From Curtobacterium sp. VKM Ac-1376 (GTDB lineage Bacteria > Actinomycetota > Actinomycetes > Actinomycetales > Microbacteriaceae), in assembly GCF_015351025.1 (NCBI RefSeq), contig NZ_JADKRV010000010.1, positions 1 through 64,000 on the forward strand: a stretch of 64,000 nucleotides of DNA, in the 5' to 3' direction. The first letter of the stretch is position 1. Each line of letters opens with the position of its first letter. Both the position numbers and the translations under genes were made by a program. Positions 33,743 to 45,087 of this stretch are shown one piece after another. Under the pieces are notes generated by a model, which was given only the letters and a program-made list of their open reading frames with translations, ran no database searches and had not been told where the DNA came from.

Positions 33743-35269
33743 CTACTTCACCAGCGGGAAGAGGATCGTCTCGCGGATGCCGAGGCCCGTGATGGCCATC
33801 AGCAGCCGGTCGATCCCCATGCCCATGCCGCCAGACGGCGGCATCGCGTGCTCCAGGGCCCGCAGGAACTCCTCGTCGACGCGCATCGCCTCGGGGTCAC
33901 CGCCGGCCGCGAGCTTCGCCTGCTCGACGAACCGCTCGCGCTGCACGACCGGGTCGACGAGCTCGGAGTACGCCGTGGCCAGCTCGAAGCCGCGGATGTA
34001 CAGGTCCCACTTCTCGACGATGCCCGGACGGGTGCGGTGCTGTCGGGTGAGCGGCGAGGTGTCGACCGGGAAGTTCATGACGAAGGTCGGGCGGTCGAGC
34101 GAGTCGATGACGAAGTGCTCCCACAGCTCCTCGACGTACTTGCCGTGCGTGGCGTGGGCCACCTCGACGCCCTCGGCTTCGGCGAGCGCCTGCAGCTCGG
34201 ACAGCGGGGTCTCCGGGGTGATCTCCCGCCCGGCGGCCTCGGACAGCGAGCCGTACATGTCGATGCGGGGCCATTCGCCACCGAGGTCGTACACGCTGCC
34301 GTCGGGCAGGGTGACCTCGAGCGACCCGCCGGTCACCGCACGGGTCGCGTTCTGCACGAGCTCCTGCGTCAGGTCGGCCATCTGCTCGTAGTTGCCGTAC
34401 GCCTGGTACGCCTCGACCATCGCGAACTCGGGCGAGTGCGACGAGTCGGCGCCCTCGTTGCGGAAGTTCCGGTTGATCTCGAACACGCGGTCGATGCCGC
34501 CGACGACGGCGCGCTTCAGGAACAGCTCGGGTGCGATGCGCAGGAACAGCTCGGTGTCGAAGGCGTTCGAGTGCGTCACGAACGGTCGGGCCGAGGCACC
34601 GCCGTGCTGGGTCTGCAGCATCGGGGTCTCGACCTCGAGGTACTCGTGCGAGGTGAAGGTCTGGCGGAGCGACGTCATCACCGCGGCGCGGGCTCGGACG
34701 GTGGCGCGCGCTTCGTCGCGGACGATGAGGTCGAGGTAGCGCTGGCGGACCCGCGTCTCCTCGTTGAGCTCGTTGTGCAGGTTCGGCAGCGGCAGGATCG
34801 CCTTCGCCGCGATCGCCCAGTCGTCGACCATGATCGACAGCTCGCCCCGGCGCGAGGAGATCACACGGCCGTGCACGAACACGTGGTCGCCGAGGTCGAC
34901 GAACTCCTTCCAGCGGGCGAGGGACTCCTCCCCCACCTCGGCCAGGGACACCATCGCCTGGATCCGGGAGCCGTCACCGGACTGCAGGGATGCGAAGCAG
35001 AGCTTGCCGGTGTTGCGCGAGAACACGACGCGGCCCGCGATGCCGACGACGTCCTGCGTCTCCTCGCCGGTCTCCAGGTGCGCGTACTGCTCGCGCACGG
35101 CTGGGATCGTCGTGCTGATGGGGAGCTCGGCGGGGTACGCCTCGATGCCGGACTCGAGCATCTTCGCCCGCTTGTCGAGCCGGACCTGTCGCTGCTCGCT
35201 GGTCTCCTGCTCGGCCAGTGCGGCGGCGTCGGCGATCGCGGTGTCGGGGGTGACGGTCTCGTCGGTCAT
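33743..35269 (-). CDS. lysS: lysyl-tRNA synthetase, class II
   Basis: The 508-residue enzyme charges tRNA-Lys. An N-terminal OB-fold (about residues 60-160) is followed by class II catalytic motifs: motif 1 (VETPMLQTQHGGASARPF), motif 2 (FRNEGADSSHSPEF, about residue 275), and motif 3 (GGMGMGIDRLLM, about 480). Length is normal. TAGCAT (35307-35312) about 40 bases upstream is a probable -10, giving a short leader. It is the last gene of the cluster and follows the DUF2520 gene in the same direction. Confidence 0.97.
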   Translation of the reverse strand: MTDETVTPDTAIADAAALAEQETSEQRQVRLDKRAKMLESGIEAYPAELPISTTIPAVREQYAHLETGEETQDVVGIAGRVVFSRNTGKLCFASLQSGDGSRIQAMVSLAEVGEESLARWKEFVDLGDHVFVHGRVISSRRGELSIMVDDWAIAAKAILPLPNLHNELNEETRVRQRYLDLIVRDEARATVRARAAVMTSLRQTFTSHEYLEVETPMLQTQHGGASARPFVTHSNAFDTELFLRIAPELFLKRAVVGGIDRVFEINRNFRNEGADSSHSPEFAMVEAYQAYGNYEQMADLTQELVQNATRAVTGGSLEVTLPDGSVYDLGGEWPRIDMYGSLSEAAGREITPETPLSELQALAEAEGVEVAHATHGKYVEELWEHFVIDSLDRPTFVMNFPVDTSPLTRQHRTRPGIVEKWDLYIRGFELATAYSELVDPVVQRERFVEQAKLAAGGDPEAMRVDEEFLRALEHAMPPSGGMGMGIDRLLMAITGLGIRETILFPLVK

Positions 35270-35340
35270 GCGGGTGCGGCTCCGATGGTCGTGGGGGTCG
35301 GGGGAAATGCTACCCGCGCCGCGCTCCCGCCCCCGAACCG

Positions 35341-36033
35341 CTACAGCGTCGACTGCCCGTCGGCCGCCGTCAGCGCGTTGTCGACGGCGGAGCGGACGAG
35401 CGCTCCGAGGACACGCCCCGGATGCTCGACCCCGATGCCCGACAGCGTGCCGGCCGACTGGTCGACGATCGCGGTCGAGAAGCTCACGGCGGCCCGCACC
35501 GCGTCGGCGTACGCGGGTCGGTCCCCCTCGGCCACGACGAACGGCTCGGCGCCCATCTCCACCACGAGCGCCTGCGCGATCGGCAGCACGGGCGCTGGAG
35601 CGGTCACCGCGCAGTAGGCGTCACGCAGCCGCGACAGGTCGACGCTCGTGCCCGTGAACGCCATCGCCGGGTGGATCGCCAACGGGATCGCCCCGGCTGC
35701 CATCGCCGGAGCGAGGATCCCGACGCCGTGGTCCGGGCTCGTGTGCACGACGAGCTGCCCCGGCTGCCAGATCCCGGCGTCCGCCAGGCCCTGCACGAGC
35801 GACGCGAGCTGGTCGTCGGGCACCGCGAGCAGCACGAGTTCGCTCCGCTCGACCAGGTCCGGCGTCGCGAGCACGGGTGCGCCGGGCAGCATGGCCTCGG
35901 CACGGTCGCGGCTCTCGGCGGACACGGCGGTCACCCCGACCACCGCGTGCTCCGCGTTCGCCAGCGCGGCACCGAGGACCGGGCCGACCCGGCCCGCGCC
36001 GACGATCCCGACGCCGAGACGACCGGCCCTCAT
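35341..36033 (-). CDS. Rossmann/DUF2520 oxidoreductase-like protein
   Basis: The 230-residue protein has an N-terminal Rossmann nucleotide-binding motif GVGIVGAGRVGPVLGAAL and a C-terminal DUF2520 segment with the conserved IHPAMAFTG (about 120). Relatives are annotated as NADP-binding oxidoreductases of unknown substrate, usually placed just before panC. Here panC is absent and lysS follows. Its ATG overlaps the stop of the PH-domain gene (ATGA). Confidence 0.87.
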   Translation of the reverse strand: MRAGRLGVGIVGAGRVGPVLGAALANAEHAVVGVTAVSAESRDRAEAMLPGAPVLATPDLVERSELVLLAVPDDQLASLVQGLADAGIWQPGQLVVHTSPDHGVGILAPAMAAGAIPLAIHPAMAFTGTSVDLSRLRDAYCAVTAPAPVLPIAQALVVEMGAEPFVVAEGDRPAYADAVRAAVSFSTAIVDQSAGTLSGIGVEHPGRVLGALVRSAVDNALTAADGQSTL

Positions 36034-37799
36034 CGGACGGCTCCGGTGGGCGGCACGTCGGACCACCCCGGGCCGGGAGGCACGGTGCCGGGCCGCTGGT
36101 CCGCTGCCGGTCCGGCAGGGGTACCGGACCCGGGCACGGACAGGTCCGCGACGTCGGTGGCGGTGGTGGGGCGGGCCTCCCGTTCGCGCCAGCGGTGGCT
36201 GGTGTCGAGCGCGGCCGCCTCGACGGCGCGGTGGGTGGTCTCGGACCACAGTCGCTGCGCGTCCCGTGCGTCCAGGGCACCGACGCGCGCGGAGACCGGG
36301 CCGGCCACCGTGTGCACGTGGACGGCGGCGAGACGCAGCGCGCGCTCGAGCGGACCCTGCTCGACCTTGACGCTCTGCACCCGGGGCAGCGGCACGATGA
36401 CGAGGGACCGCCAGACGGCGCCGAGGCGGAGCAGCACCGCGCCCTGCACGAACCGGTAGCCGTTGCGGCGGAACGCGAAGGGACGCAACCACGCGGCGCG
36501 ACGCGGCGAGTGCACGAAGCCCCCGCGGTCACCGGTGGTCGTGAGGCTGTCGTCGACCACGTTGACGGCCTCGGCCGAGCCCTCGCGCATGGCCTCCTGC
36601 GAAGCCTGCGGGCCGGCGACGGCGGCACCGACGAGGCCGGGCAGGATGATGTCGAGGACCTCGCGGACGTCCGCCGCGGTGCCGACCGGCAGCACGATGG
36701 ACGACACCTGCTGGTTGCTCGACGCGGCGTTGGCGGCGCTCGTTGCACGGTTGATGCGGATGTCCCACCAGCCGAACGGTCGCCACAGCAGGGGCTGCGC
36801 GACACTGACGGCGTGGATGCGGCCGGGCGGCAGGGTCTCGTTCGACGTCGAGATGAGCCCGAAGCCGATGCGGATGCCGTCGCGGGTCTCGGCGATCGTG
36901 TACTGCAGCGAGCGCGAGAACTTGCGGACGTAGTAGCTGCCGGCGCCGAGGACCGCGGGGAACAGACCGAACAACACCGCGTACTCGCCGGTCAGCACGA
37001 CGCTGACGATCATCGCCACGATGACCAGCACCAGGAAGACCGTGGTGCCGGACAGCAGCATCGACGCGATCAACCGTCCGGGACGGACCTTGACGATGCG
37101 GGTGGCGTGCACCGCGGCGGGGTCGAGCTCGGGCGAGAACACCTCGTCCACGCGGTCCTGCAGCGCCCCGTGCGACTGCCTCGACGGACCGCCGTGCTCG
37201 TCGTCGTCCTTCGCGCCGGAGGCGAGCACGAGGATCCGCTGCCGCAGGTCGTCGGCGGCGCGCACCCCGAGGTAGGCGAGCTGCACGTTGGCGTCGTTGC
37301 CGGCCTGGGCGATCTCGAGCTTGGCGGTGCCGAAGAGCCGTGGCACGAGCGGCCGCTGGATGTTGATGCCCTGGATCCGGTCGAGCCGGGCCTTGCGGTG
37401 GTTCCGGAACAGCACGCCGGAGCGCACCTCGACGATCTCGCCGGTGACCCGGAACTCGTGCATGCGCCAGGACAGGTAGAACAACCCGATCAGCACGAGC
37501 AGGAACACCGCCAGGCCGAGCAGGACCCACCCGAGGACACCGTGCTCCCACACGTAGCGGACGGGGTCGCCGTCCTCGCCCCGCTGCCCCCCGGGGATGA
37601 AGAACTCGACGAGCTGGTCCCGCAGGCTGTTCAGCACGTACCCGAGGATCACGATCAGGAAGATCCCGCCCTTGAGCAGCGGGGTGAGCGGGTGCAGGCG
37701 GTGCCACTCGCCGTCGGTCAGGGGCGCGGCGGCCGCGGCGTCACCCTTCGTGGGCGGCGCCGGCGGGGCGGGCGGCGGGGTGCCGGGTCGGAACGTCAC
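36030..37799 (-). CDS. membrane protein with bacterial PH (DUF304/YdbT-type) domains
   Basis: The 589-residue protein has several TM helices (near 43-60, 90-115, 245-285) and repeated bacterial PH domains. Each begins around a strand like EFRVTGEIVEVRSGVLFRNHRKARLDRIQ, with two similar copies (YTIAETRDGIRIGFGL and FAFRRNGYRFVQGAVLL). Such YdbS/YdbT proteins come as gene pairs; the smaller partner lies 8 bases upstream. Function unproven, perhaps envelope stress or lipid-domain related. The GTG at 37799 with GGGGA upstream is the start. The C-terminal 60 residues are Pro/Gly-rich. Confidence 0.88.
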   Translation of the reverse strand: MTFRPGTPPPAPPAPPTKGDAAAAAPLTDGEWHRLHPLTPLLKGGIFLIVILGYVLNSLRDQLVEFFIPGGQRGEDGDPVRYVWEHGVLGWVLLGLAVFLLVLIGLFYLSWRMHEFRVTGEIVEVRSGVLFRNHRKARLDRIQGINIQRPLVPRLFGTAKLEIAQAGNDANVQLAYLGVRAADDLRQRILVLASGAKDDDEHGGPSRQSHGALQDRVDEVFSPELDPAAVHATRIVKVRPGRLIASMLLSGTTVFLVLVIVAMIVSVVLTGEYAVLFGLFPAVLGAGSYYVRKFSRSLQYTIAETRDGIRIGFGLISTSNETLPPGRIHAVSVAQPLLWRPFGWWDIRINRATSAANAASSNQQVSSIVLPVGTAADVREVLDIILPGLVGAAVAGPQASQEAMREGSAEAVNVVDDSLTTTGDRGGFVHSPRRAAWLRPFAFRRNGYRFVQGAVLLRLGAVWRSLVIVPLPRVQSVKVEQGPLERALRLAAVHVHTVAGPVSARVGALDARDAQRLWSETTHRAVEAAALDTSHRWREREARPTTATDVADLSVPGSGTPAGPAADQRPGTVPPGPGWSDVPPTGAVR

Positions 37800-37807
37800 C
37801 GGGTCCC

Positions 37808-38329
37808 CTACAGTCCGGCGCGGCGGGACTCGGCGAGCTCGACGAGTCGGTCGCGCAGCTCGTCGGCGTCGGCCGCGGGGACTCCGGGGATGCGCACGTT
37901 CGTCGCGGCGGCCGCGGTCACGAACTTCAGCTCGCTCATGCCGAGCGCCCGGTCGAGCGGCCCACGGGCGACGTCGACCAGCTGCATGCGTCCGTACGGC
38001 ACGGCGGTGAACCGCTGCCACATCAGGCCCCGTCGGACGATCAGGTCGTCGTCGCGGAGCGCGTACCCGATGGCGCGGACCCGTCGCGGGGTCAGGGCGG
38101 CGGTGATCGCCGTGATGACGGCGACGGCCGCGCCGATGGCGATCCAGACCGTGCCGGCACCGGAACCGAAGCCGTCGTTGACCACGCCGATGAGCACACA
38201 GCCGGCCGTGACCACCACACCGATCACGAGCGTGGTGATGAGTTCGGTCCACACGAGCTTCACGGACACCCGGTGCCAGCTGATGGCACCGAGGCCGAGG
38301 CCCGGCTCGTCGAGTCGTTCACGCGGCAT
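37808..38329 (-). CDS. small PH-domain (YdbS-type) membrane protein
   Basis: The 173-residue protein has two TM helices (about residues 27-50 and 58-80) followed by one PH domain with YALRDDDLIVRRGLMWQRFTAVPYGRMQ. It pairs with the larger PH protein downstream, as YdbS with YdbT. It lies in the folate operon, 24 bases after the DUF3180 gene. The role is unknown, but the pair is conserved near folK in Microbacteriaceae. Confidence 0.86.
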   Translation of the reverse strand: MPRERLDEPGLGLGAISWHRVSVKLVWTELITTLVIGVVVTAGCVLIGVVNDGFGSGAGTVWIAIGAAVAVITAITAALTPRRVRAIGYALRDDDLIVRRGLMWQRFTAVPYGRMQLVDVARGPLDRALGMSELKFVTAAAATNVRIPGVPAADADELRDRLVELAESRRAGL

Positions 38330-38353
38330 CGCGGGCCTCCTGGGTGTGCTCGG

Positions 38354-38845
38354 TCAGTTCACCGTCGTCGTGCCGTTCCGCGGGTCGTCGCGGTCGTCGT
38401 CGTCACCCGGGGGTGCGATGCACATGCGCTCCGCCACGAGTGCGCAGACCGTCAGGACGACCCCGCCCCCGACGGCGATCACGTTCGGCAGGGTCGAGCC
38501 TAGCGAAGGGGTCGACGACCGGGTCAGCAGGTACAGCACCAGCCCGAGCGCGAACCCGCCGAACAGGGTGCCGCAGATGCTCGAGGCCTTCGCGAGCACG
38601 ACGACACGGGTGGCGTAGAGGGGGTCGACCGGGCGGTCGCGCCCGGCGCCGTCCCGAGCGTGCCGGCGCACCGGGCGTGCCATGAGCACGACGGCGACGC
38701 CGATGAACGCGAGCGTGATGCCGAGCGGGATCGAGAACAGCAGCGTCGGCAGCTGACGCGACGCCAGGACGGCGTCGAGCGCGAAGCCCGCGACCGCCGT
38801 GACCACGGCGATGCTGATCAGGGTGGAGGCACGGGTGGGTTTCAT
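38354..38845 (-). CDS. DUF3180-family membrane protein
   Basis: The 163-residue protein has four TM helices: about residues 8-26, 33-55, 85-107 and 118-140. It has the typical DUF3180 start MKPTRASTLISIAVVTAV and always follows folK in these genomes. Its ATG overlaps the folK stop (ATGA). The function of the family is not known. The tail is acidic with DDDDRDD. Confidence 0.87.
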   Translation of the reverse strand: MKPTRASTLISIAVVTAVAGFALDAVLASRQLPTLLFSIPLGITLAFIGVAVVLMARPVRRHARDGAGRDRPVDPLYATRVVVLAKASSICGTLFGGFALGLVLYLLTRSSTPSLGSTLPNVIAVGGGVVLTVCALVAERMCIAPPGDDDDRDDPRNGTTTVN

Positions 38846-39396
38846 GCGCTGGTCCTGCTCTCCGTCGGCCGGGATGCGCGGTCCGGCTCCTCGAACAGGC
38901 GCGGCTCGTCGACGCGCTCGGTGTCGTCCCCCAGTGCGGCCAGCAGATCGGCCACCGGTCCGGCGCCGGGCAGGACGGCCCCGGGGTCGGCGTCGAGCCA
39001 GGGGGCGAGCACGAACGCGCGCTCCGCGGCCCGCGGGTGCGGCACCGTGAGGGTGGCGGTGTCGATCCGCAGGGCGTCGACGGCGATGACGTCGAGGTCG
39101 AGGGTTCGGTCGCCCCACCTGACCTCGCGCGTGCGCCCGTGGGCGTCCTCGATGCCGTGCAGGGCGTCGAGGAAGTCCTGCGGCTCGAGCTCGGTGTCGA
39201 CGACCACGACGGCGTTGCGGTACCGGGGCTTCGACGTGTCGAGACCGTCGACGGTCAGCGCGACGGACTCGACCTCGCGGCTGGCGGCCACCGGCTCGAC
39301 CCCGGGCAGCGCGGCGATCGCGGCGGCGGCGGCACGGAGGGTGCTCCCCCGGTCGCCGAGGTTCGCACCGAGCGCGACGACGACCCGGCGGGTCAT
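38842..39396 (-). CDS. folK: 2-amino-4-hydroxy-6-hydroxymethyldihydropteridine pyrophosphokinase
   Basis: The 184-residue enzyme transfers pyrophosphate from ATP to the pterin in folate synthesis. ALGANLGDR at the N-terminus and the HPPK signature WGDRTLDLDVIA (about residues 92-103) are intact, followed by PHPRAAERAFVLAPW. It overlaps folB (ATGA) and the DUF3180 gene (ATGA). The last 30 residues are an acidic extension. Confidence 0.96.
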   Translation of the reverse strand: MTRRVVVALGANLGDRGSTLRAAAAAIAALPGVEPVAASREVESVALTVDGLDTSKPRYRNAVVVVDTELEPQDFLDALHGIEDAHGRTREVRWGDRTLDLDVIAVDALRIDTATLTVPHPRAAERAFVLAPWLDADPGAVLPGAGPVADLLAALGDDTERVDEPRLFEEPDRASRPTESRTSA

Positions 39397-39782
39397 TCTT
39401 CTTCCTCGTCCGGCACGGTCGCGCCGCGGGTGCGGCGGATGGTGATCGAGACGTCGGTGAACGGCACGGTGATGGGGGCCTGCGGTTTGTGCACGGTGAC
39501 CTCCGTCGCCAGGGCGGCACGGTGGGTCAGCACGCCAGCGGCGATGCGCTCGGCCAGTGTCTCGATCAGGTCCACCGGGTCGCGTTCGATCTCGGCGACG
39601 ACCTGCTCGGCCAGCACGCCGTAGTGCACGGTGGCGTCGAGGTCGTCACTGCCCGAGGCCGCACGGGCGTCGAGCTCCACGGCCACGTCGACGACGAAGT
39701 CCTGGCCGTCGGTGCGCTCGTGGTCGAAGACGCCGTGGTGTCCACGCGCACGGACCCCGGTGAGTCGGATGGTGTCGTTCAC
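39393..39782 (-). CDS. folB: dihydroneopterin aldolase
   Basis: The 129-residue enzyme cleaves dihydroneopterin in the folate pathway. GVRARGHHGVFDHER with the conserved Tyr-to-His-type active region and VDLIETLAERIAAGVL fit FolB, and the Lys of the C-terminal VTVHKPQAPI is the catalytic one. The GTG start overlaps the folP stop (GTGA). The end is acidic (DEEEE). Confidence 0.94.
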   Translation of the reverse strand: MNDTIRLTGVRARGHHGVFDHERTDGQDFVVDVAVELDARAASGSDDLDATVHYGVLAEQVVAEIERDPVDLIETLAERIAAGVLTHRAALATEVTVHKPQAPITVPFTDVSITIRRTRGATVPDEEEE

Positions 39783-40747
39783 GATCGAGCTGCCCTCCAG
39801 GCGTCCCAGACGTCGAGCACGGCACGGGTCGGTGCCGGGTCGTGCACGCGCACGCCCCACGCGCCGCGTTCGGCGGCGAGCAGGCTGATGGCGGCGGTGG
39901 CGAGGTCGCGCTCCTTCGGTGGGGCGCCCTCGGGGCTGCCGATGCCGTCCAGGAACCGTTTGCGGGACGCGGCGACGAGCACGGGCAGGCCGATCGAGGC
40001 GAAGCGCTCGTAGCCGGCCAGGATCTGCCAGTTCTGCACGCCGTGCTTGGCGAAGCCGAGGCCCGGGTCGATGACGACCTGCTCCTGCCGGACCCCCAGG
40101 ACGATGAGTTCGGCGACGCGGAGCTCGACCTCGCGCCGGACCTCTTCGACGGCGTGGACGTACTCGGCGTTGCGGTACATGCGGTCGCTGTGGCCGCGCC
40201 AGTGCATCACGACGAACCCGACGCCGGTGGACGCCACCACGCGGGCCATGTCGGGGTCCGCCAGGCCACCGGAGACGTCGTTCACGATCACGGCCCCGAG
40301 TTCCACGGCGCGTTCGGCGGTCGCGGCGTTCATGGTGTCGACGCTGACCGGGATGCCGTCGGCCACGAGCTGCTGCACCACCGGCAGCACGCGCTCCTGT
40401 TCGACCGGCACCGGGACGCGTTCCGAGCCGGGGCGGGTGGACTCACCACCGACGTCGATGACGTCCGCGCCGGCCGCGACGAGGTCACGGGCGTGCTGGA
40501 CGGCCGCGTCGTAGGCCTGGTGGAGGCCGCCGTCACTGAACGAGTCCGGCGTCACGTTGAGGATGCCCAGCACGCGGGTGCGGTCCCCGGCTGGGCCACC
40601 GCGGCCACGGCGACGGCCGGTCACGACCTCCGGCACCGGCTGGGGGGCGCGGAGGTCGATCGCGACCGTCGGCGGTTCGGCGGCGGCAGCACGAGCACGA
40701 CTCACCTCGGCGAGTCGACGCTCACGTCGCGTCGGCAGGTCGGTCAT
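39779..40747 (-). CDS. folP: dihydropteroate synthase
   Basis: The 322-residue enzyme joins the pterin to p-aminobenzoate. GILNVTPDSFSDGG (about residues 61-74), DVGGESTRPGS and the late DPGLGFAKH are all typical. An N-terminal extension of about 55 basic residues precedes the TIM-barrel core. It lies 6 bases after ftsH. folE, usually between ftsH and folP in relatives, is absent here. Confidence 0.96.
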   Translation of the reverse strand: MTDLPTRRERRLAEVSRARAAAAEPPTVAIDLRAPQPVPEVVTGRRRGRGGPAGDRTRVLGILNVTPDSFSDGGLHQAYDAAVQHARDLVAAGADVIDVGGESTRPGSERVPVPVEQERVLPVVQQLVADGIPVSVDTMNAATAERAVELGAVIVNDVSGGLADPDMARVVASTGVGFVVMHWRGHSDRMYRNAEYVHAVEEVRREVELRVAELIVLGVRQEQVVIDPGLGFAKHGVQNWQILAGYERFASIGLPVLVAASRKRFLDGIGSPEGAPPKERDLATAAISLLAAERGAWGVRVHDPAPTRAVLDVWDAWRAARS

Positions 40748-40753
40748 CCCGGC

Positions 40754-42739
<1,986 letters not shown>

Positions 42740-42874
42740 GTGATCCGGGCGCGAATGCCCGACACCTTTCTCTGCCGAAGTTGCGTGCTGATCAGCATAC
42801 GGCTGCGATTCTGTGGCGAGAATGGGTGTCCTCTGCGGGCGAACTCCACCCGGGGCAAGTACCCCCTGGACGGG

Positions 42875-43426
42875 CTACGAGTAGACGTGCGGGGCGAGGA
42901 CGCCCACGCCGCGCAGGTTCCGGTAGCGCTCGTCGTAGTCGAGGCCGTAGCCCACGACGAACGCATCCGGGATGTCGAAGCCGACGTACTTCACGTCCAC
43001 CTCGACCTTGGCGGCCTCGGGCTTGCGCAGCAGGGCGACGATCTCGACGCTCGCGGCACCGCGCGACTGCAGGTTCTGCTTCAGCCAGGACAGCGTCAGG
43101 CCGGAGTCGATGATGTCCTCGACGATCAGCACGTCGCGCCCGTGCAGGTCGGTGTCGAGGTCCTTGAGGATCCGCACCACGCCGGACGACTTCGTGCCGG
43201 ACCCGTAGGACGACACCGCCATCCAGTCCATGCGCGCCTGCATCTTGAGGTGCCGCGAGAAGTCCGCCATCACCATGACGGCACCCTTCAGCACGCCCAC
43301 GAGCAGCGGGTCGCGGCCCGCGTAGTCGGCGTCGACCGCCGCCGCGAGCTCGGCGAGCTTCTCGTCGATCTGCTCGGGGGTGAAGAGCACTTCGGACAGG
43401 TCTGCCTGGACGTCGGAGAGTTCCAC
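42875..43426 (-). CDS. hpt: hypoxanthine phosphoribosyltransferase
   Basis: The 183-residue purine-salvage enzyme carries the PRPP-binding motif VLIVEDIIDSGLTL (about residues 98-111), and the VGVLKGAVMVMADFSRHL and YGSGTKSSG loops of the family. I chose the GTG at 43426 because TAGGCT (43433-43438) lies exactly 6 bases upstream. A GTG one codon earlier is the alternative. The -10 box overlaps the tilS stop, so it may have its own leaderless transcript as well as being co-transcribed with tilS. Confidence 0.95.
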   Translation of the reverse strand: MELSDVQADLSEVLFTPEQIDEKLAELAAAVDADYAGRDPLLVGVLKGAVMVMADFSRHLKMQARMDWMAVSSYGSGTKSSGVVRILKDLDTDLHGRDVLIVEDIIDSGLTLSWLKQNLQSRGAASVEIVALLRKPEAAKVEVDVKYVGFDIPDAFVVGYGLDYDERYRNLRGVGVLAPHVYS

Positions 43427-43435
43427 CACGCCAGC

Positions 43436-44455
43436 CTAACCGGCGCTGAACTCCACACGGTCGCCGGTCCGCGTCGCACGGACGCCCGGAAGGTCGATCG
43501 GCCCCTGTCCGCTCCAGTCCGTGACGAGTCGGCAGACCTCGAGCGTCTGCACCCGCGACAGCGTGACGCCGAACTCGCTCTCCACCGCCAGCCGCACGAG
43601 CCGCTGCCGCAGTGCGGGCGGGTTTGCCGCGAGCGCCCGCACGGACAGCGAGATGCCGGCCTCGGAGTGCTCGGCGATGTCCTCCGCGATCTCCTCGGCG
43701 AAGTGGTCGAGCGCCGCGGAGTCCTCGCGCAGCTGGTCGGCAGTCCGGGCCAGGGACTCGGGCACACCCGCACCGAGCTCCCGCTCGAGCACCGGCATGA
43801 GCGTGTTCCGCACCCGCACCCGCGCGTACGCCGGGTCGTCGTTCTGCGGGTCGTGCCACGGCGCGAGCCCCGCGGCGGCGCACGCCTGGCGGGTCGCGTG
43901 CCGTCGGACGGCGAGCAGCGGACGGCCGTAGGCCGGACCGTCGTCCCGCCGGGCGAGCGGCAGCATCCCGGACAGGCTGTCCGGCCCGCTGCCGCGCAGC
44001 AGGCCGAGCAGCACCGTCTCGGCCTGGTCGTCGAGGGTGTGCCCGAACAGCACCAGGGGCGACCCGGTGGCGGACGCGACCTCGGCGATCGACGCATGGC
44101 GGGCCTCCCGGGCGGCGCCCTCCGGGCCACCGTCCGAACCGACCGCGACCCTGCGGACCGTCACCGGGTCGAGTCCCAGCTCGGATGCCTGCCGGGAGGC
44201 GCGGCTCGCGACCGCCTCGGAGCCCGCCTGGAGCGCGTGGTCGACGACCACTGCCCCGGCCCGGAGCCCCTGCTTGCCCGCCTCGAACGCGGTGGCCGCG
44301 GCGAGCGCGAGCGAGTCCGGTCCGCCGCTCAGCGCGACGAGCACGAGGTCACCGCTCACGACGACGCCGTCGTCGAGCGCGGCGGCGAGCAGGTCGCGGA
44401 CCGCCAGGCGGGTCGCGGCGACGGCGGGGTCGAGCCGGGGACGCGGAGAGTTCAC
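43436..44455 (-). CDS. tilS: tRNA(Ile)-lysidine synthetase
   Basis: The 339-residue enzyme converts C34 of the CAU-anticodon tRNA-Ile to lysidine. The P-loop SGGPDSLAL (about residues 43-51) and GHTLDDQAETVLLGLLRGSG (about 138) are intact, as is RHATRQACAAAGLAPWHDPQN. The GTG at 44455 lies 6 bases after TAACGT (44462-44467). It is divergent from ppa, 64 bases apart. Confidence 0.95.
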   Translation of the reverse strand: MNSPRPRLDPAVAATRLAVRDLLAAALDDGVVVSGDLVLVALSGGPDSLALAAATAFEAGKQGLRAGAVVVDHALQAGSEAVASRASRQASELGLDPVTVRRVAVGSDGGPEGAAREARHASIAEVASATGSPLVLFGHTLDDQAETVLLGLLRGSGPDSLSGMLPLARRDDGPAYGRPLLAVRRHATRQACAAAGLAPWHDPQNDDPAYARVRVRNTLMPVLERELGAGVPESLARTADQLREDSAALDHFAEEIAEDIAEHSEAGISLSVRALAANPPALRQRLVRLAVESEFGVTLSRVQTLEVCRLVTDWSGQGPIDLPGVRATRTGDRVEFSAG

Positions 44456-44461
44456 CCGGTA

Positions 44462-44467
44462 ACGTTA
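44462..44467 (-). promoter_or_regulatory. -10 box for leaderless tilS within a TAACGTTA palindrome
   Basis: TAACGT on the minus strand ends 6 bases before the tilS GTG. It lies in the palindrome TAACGTTA (44460-44467), so a TAACGT also reads on the plus strand toward ppa, though too far from its ATG for a leaderless start. Confidence 0.5.
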
Positions 44468-44519
44468 GCCGCGCTTTCGCAACACACGACAGTCCCCGAA
44501 GCAGACACAGGAGCGCAAC

Positions 44520-45011
44520 ATGGCCGCGTACGACGTCGTCGTCGAGATCCCCAAGGGCAGCCGCAACAAGTACGAGGTGGACCACGAGACCGGTCGCGTC
44601 TACCTCGACCGCGTGCTGTTCACCTCGTTCGTCTACCCCACCGACTACGGGTTCTTCGAGAAGACCCTGGCCGACGACGGTGACCCCGTGGACGCCCTGC
44701 TGCTGCTCGAGTTCCCGACGTTCCCGGGTGTCGGCGTCAAGGTCCGCCCCGTCGGCGTCTTCAAGATGAGCGACGAGGCCGGCAACGACGAGAAGGTCCT
44801 CGTCGTCCCCGCCAAGGACCCGCGCTGGGCGCACATCCAGGACATCTCGGACGTGCCGGAGCAGATGAAGGCCGAGATCGCGCACTTCTTCGAGCGGTAC
44901 AAGGACCTCGAGCCGAACAAGTGGGTCAAGGCCGAGGGCTGGGGCGACGCCGCCGAGGCCGAGCGCATCGTGCAGGCCGGCCAGGCCGCCTACGTGCCCG
45001 GCTCGCACTGA
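44520..45011 (+). CDS. ppa: inorganic pyrophosphatase
   Basis: The 163-residue soluble family I enzyme hydrolyses pyrophosphate. The signature with metal-binding Asp residues, [11 protein letters not shown] (about residues 54-64), is intact, as are [13 protein letters not shown] and [13 protein letters not shown] lies 8 bases before the ATG. It is divergent from tilS and followed by a strong hairpin. Confidence 0.97.
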   Translation: MAAYDVVVEIPKGSRNKYEVDHETGRVYLDRVLFTSFVYPTDYGFFEKTLADDGDPVDALLLLEFPTFPGVGVKVRPVGVFKMSDEAGNDEKVLVVPAKDPRWAHIQDISDVPEQMKAEIAHFFERYKDLEPNKWVKAEGWGDAAEAERIVQAGQAAYVPGSH

Positions 45012-45028
45012 AACGGTCTCGCACCGCG

Positions 45029-45064
45029 ACGGCGCCCGCTCTCCTTCCGGAGGGCGGGCGCCGT
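45029..45064. terminator. hairpin terminator between ppa and the NlpC/P60 gene
   Basis: Arms 45029-45044 and 45049-45064 pair over 16 bases with one G-T pair and a TTCC loop, 17 bases after the ppa stop. Convergent genes share it. Confidence 0.88.
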
Positions 45065-45087
45065 TCTGTGTCCTGGTGCCGCTCCCG

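Noticed and set aside
35877-38618. Open frame of 913 codons opposite the PH-domain genes
   Set aside because: Antisense to three coupled genes; composition dominated by Arg, Gly and His with no domain.
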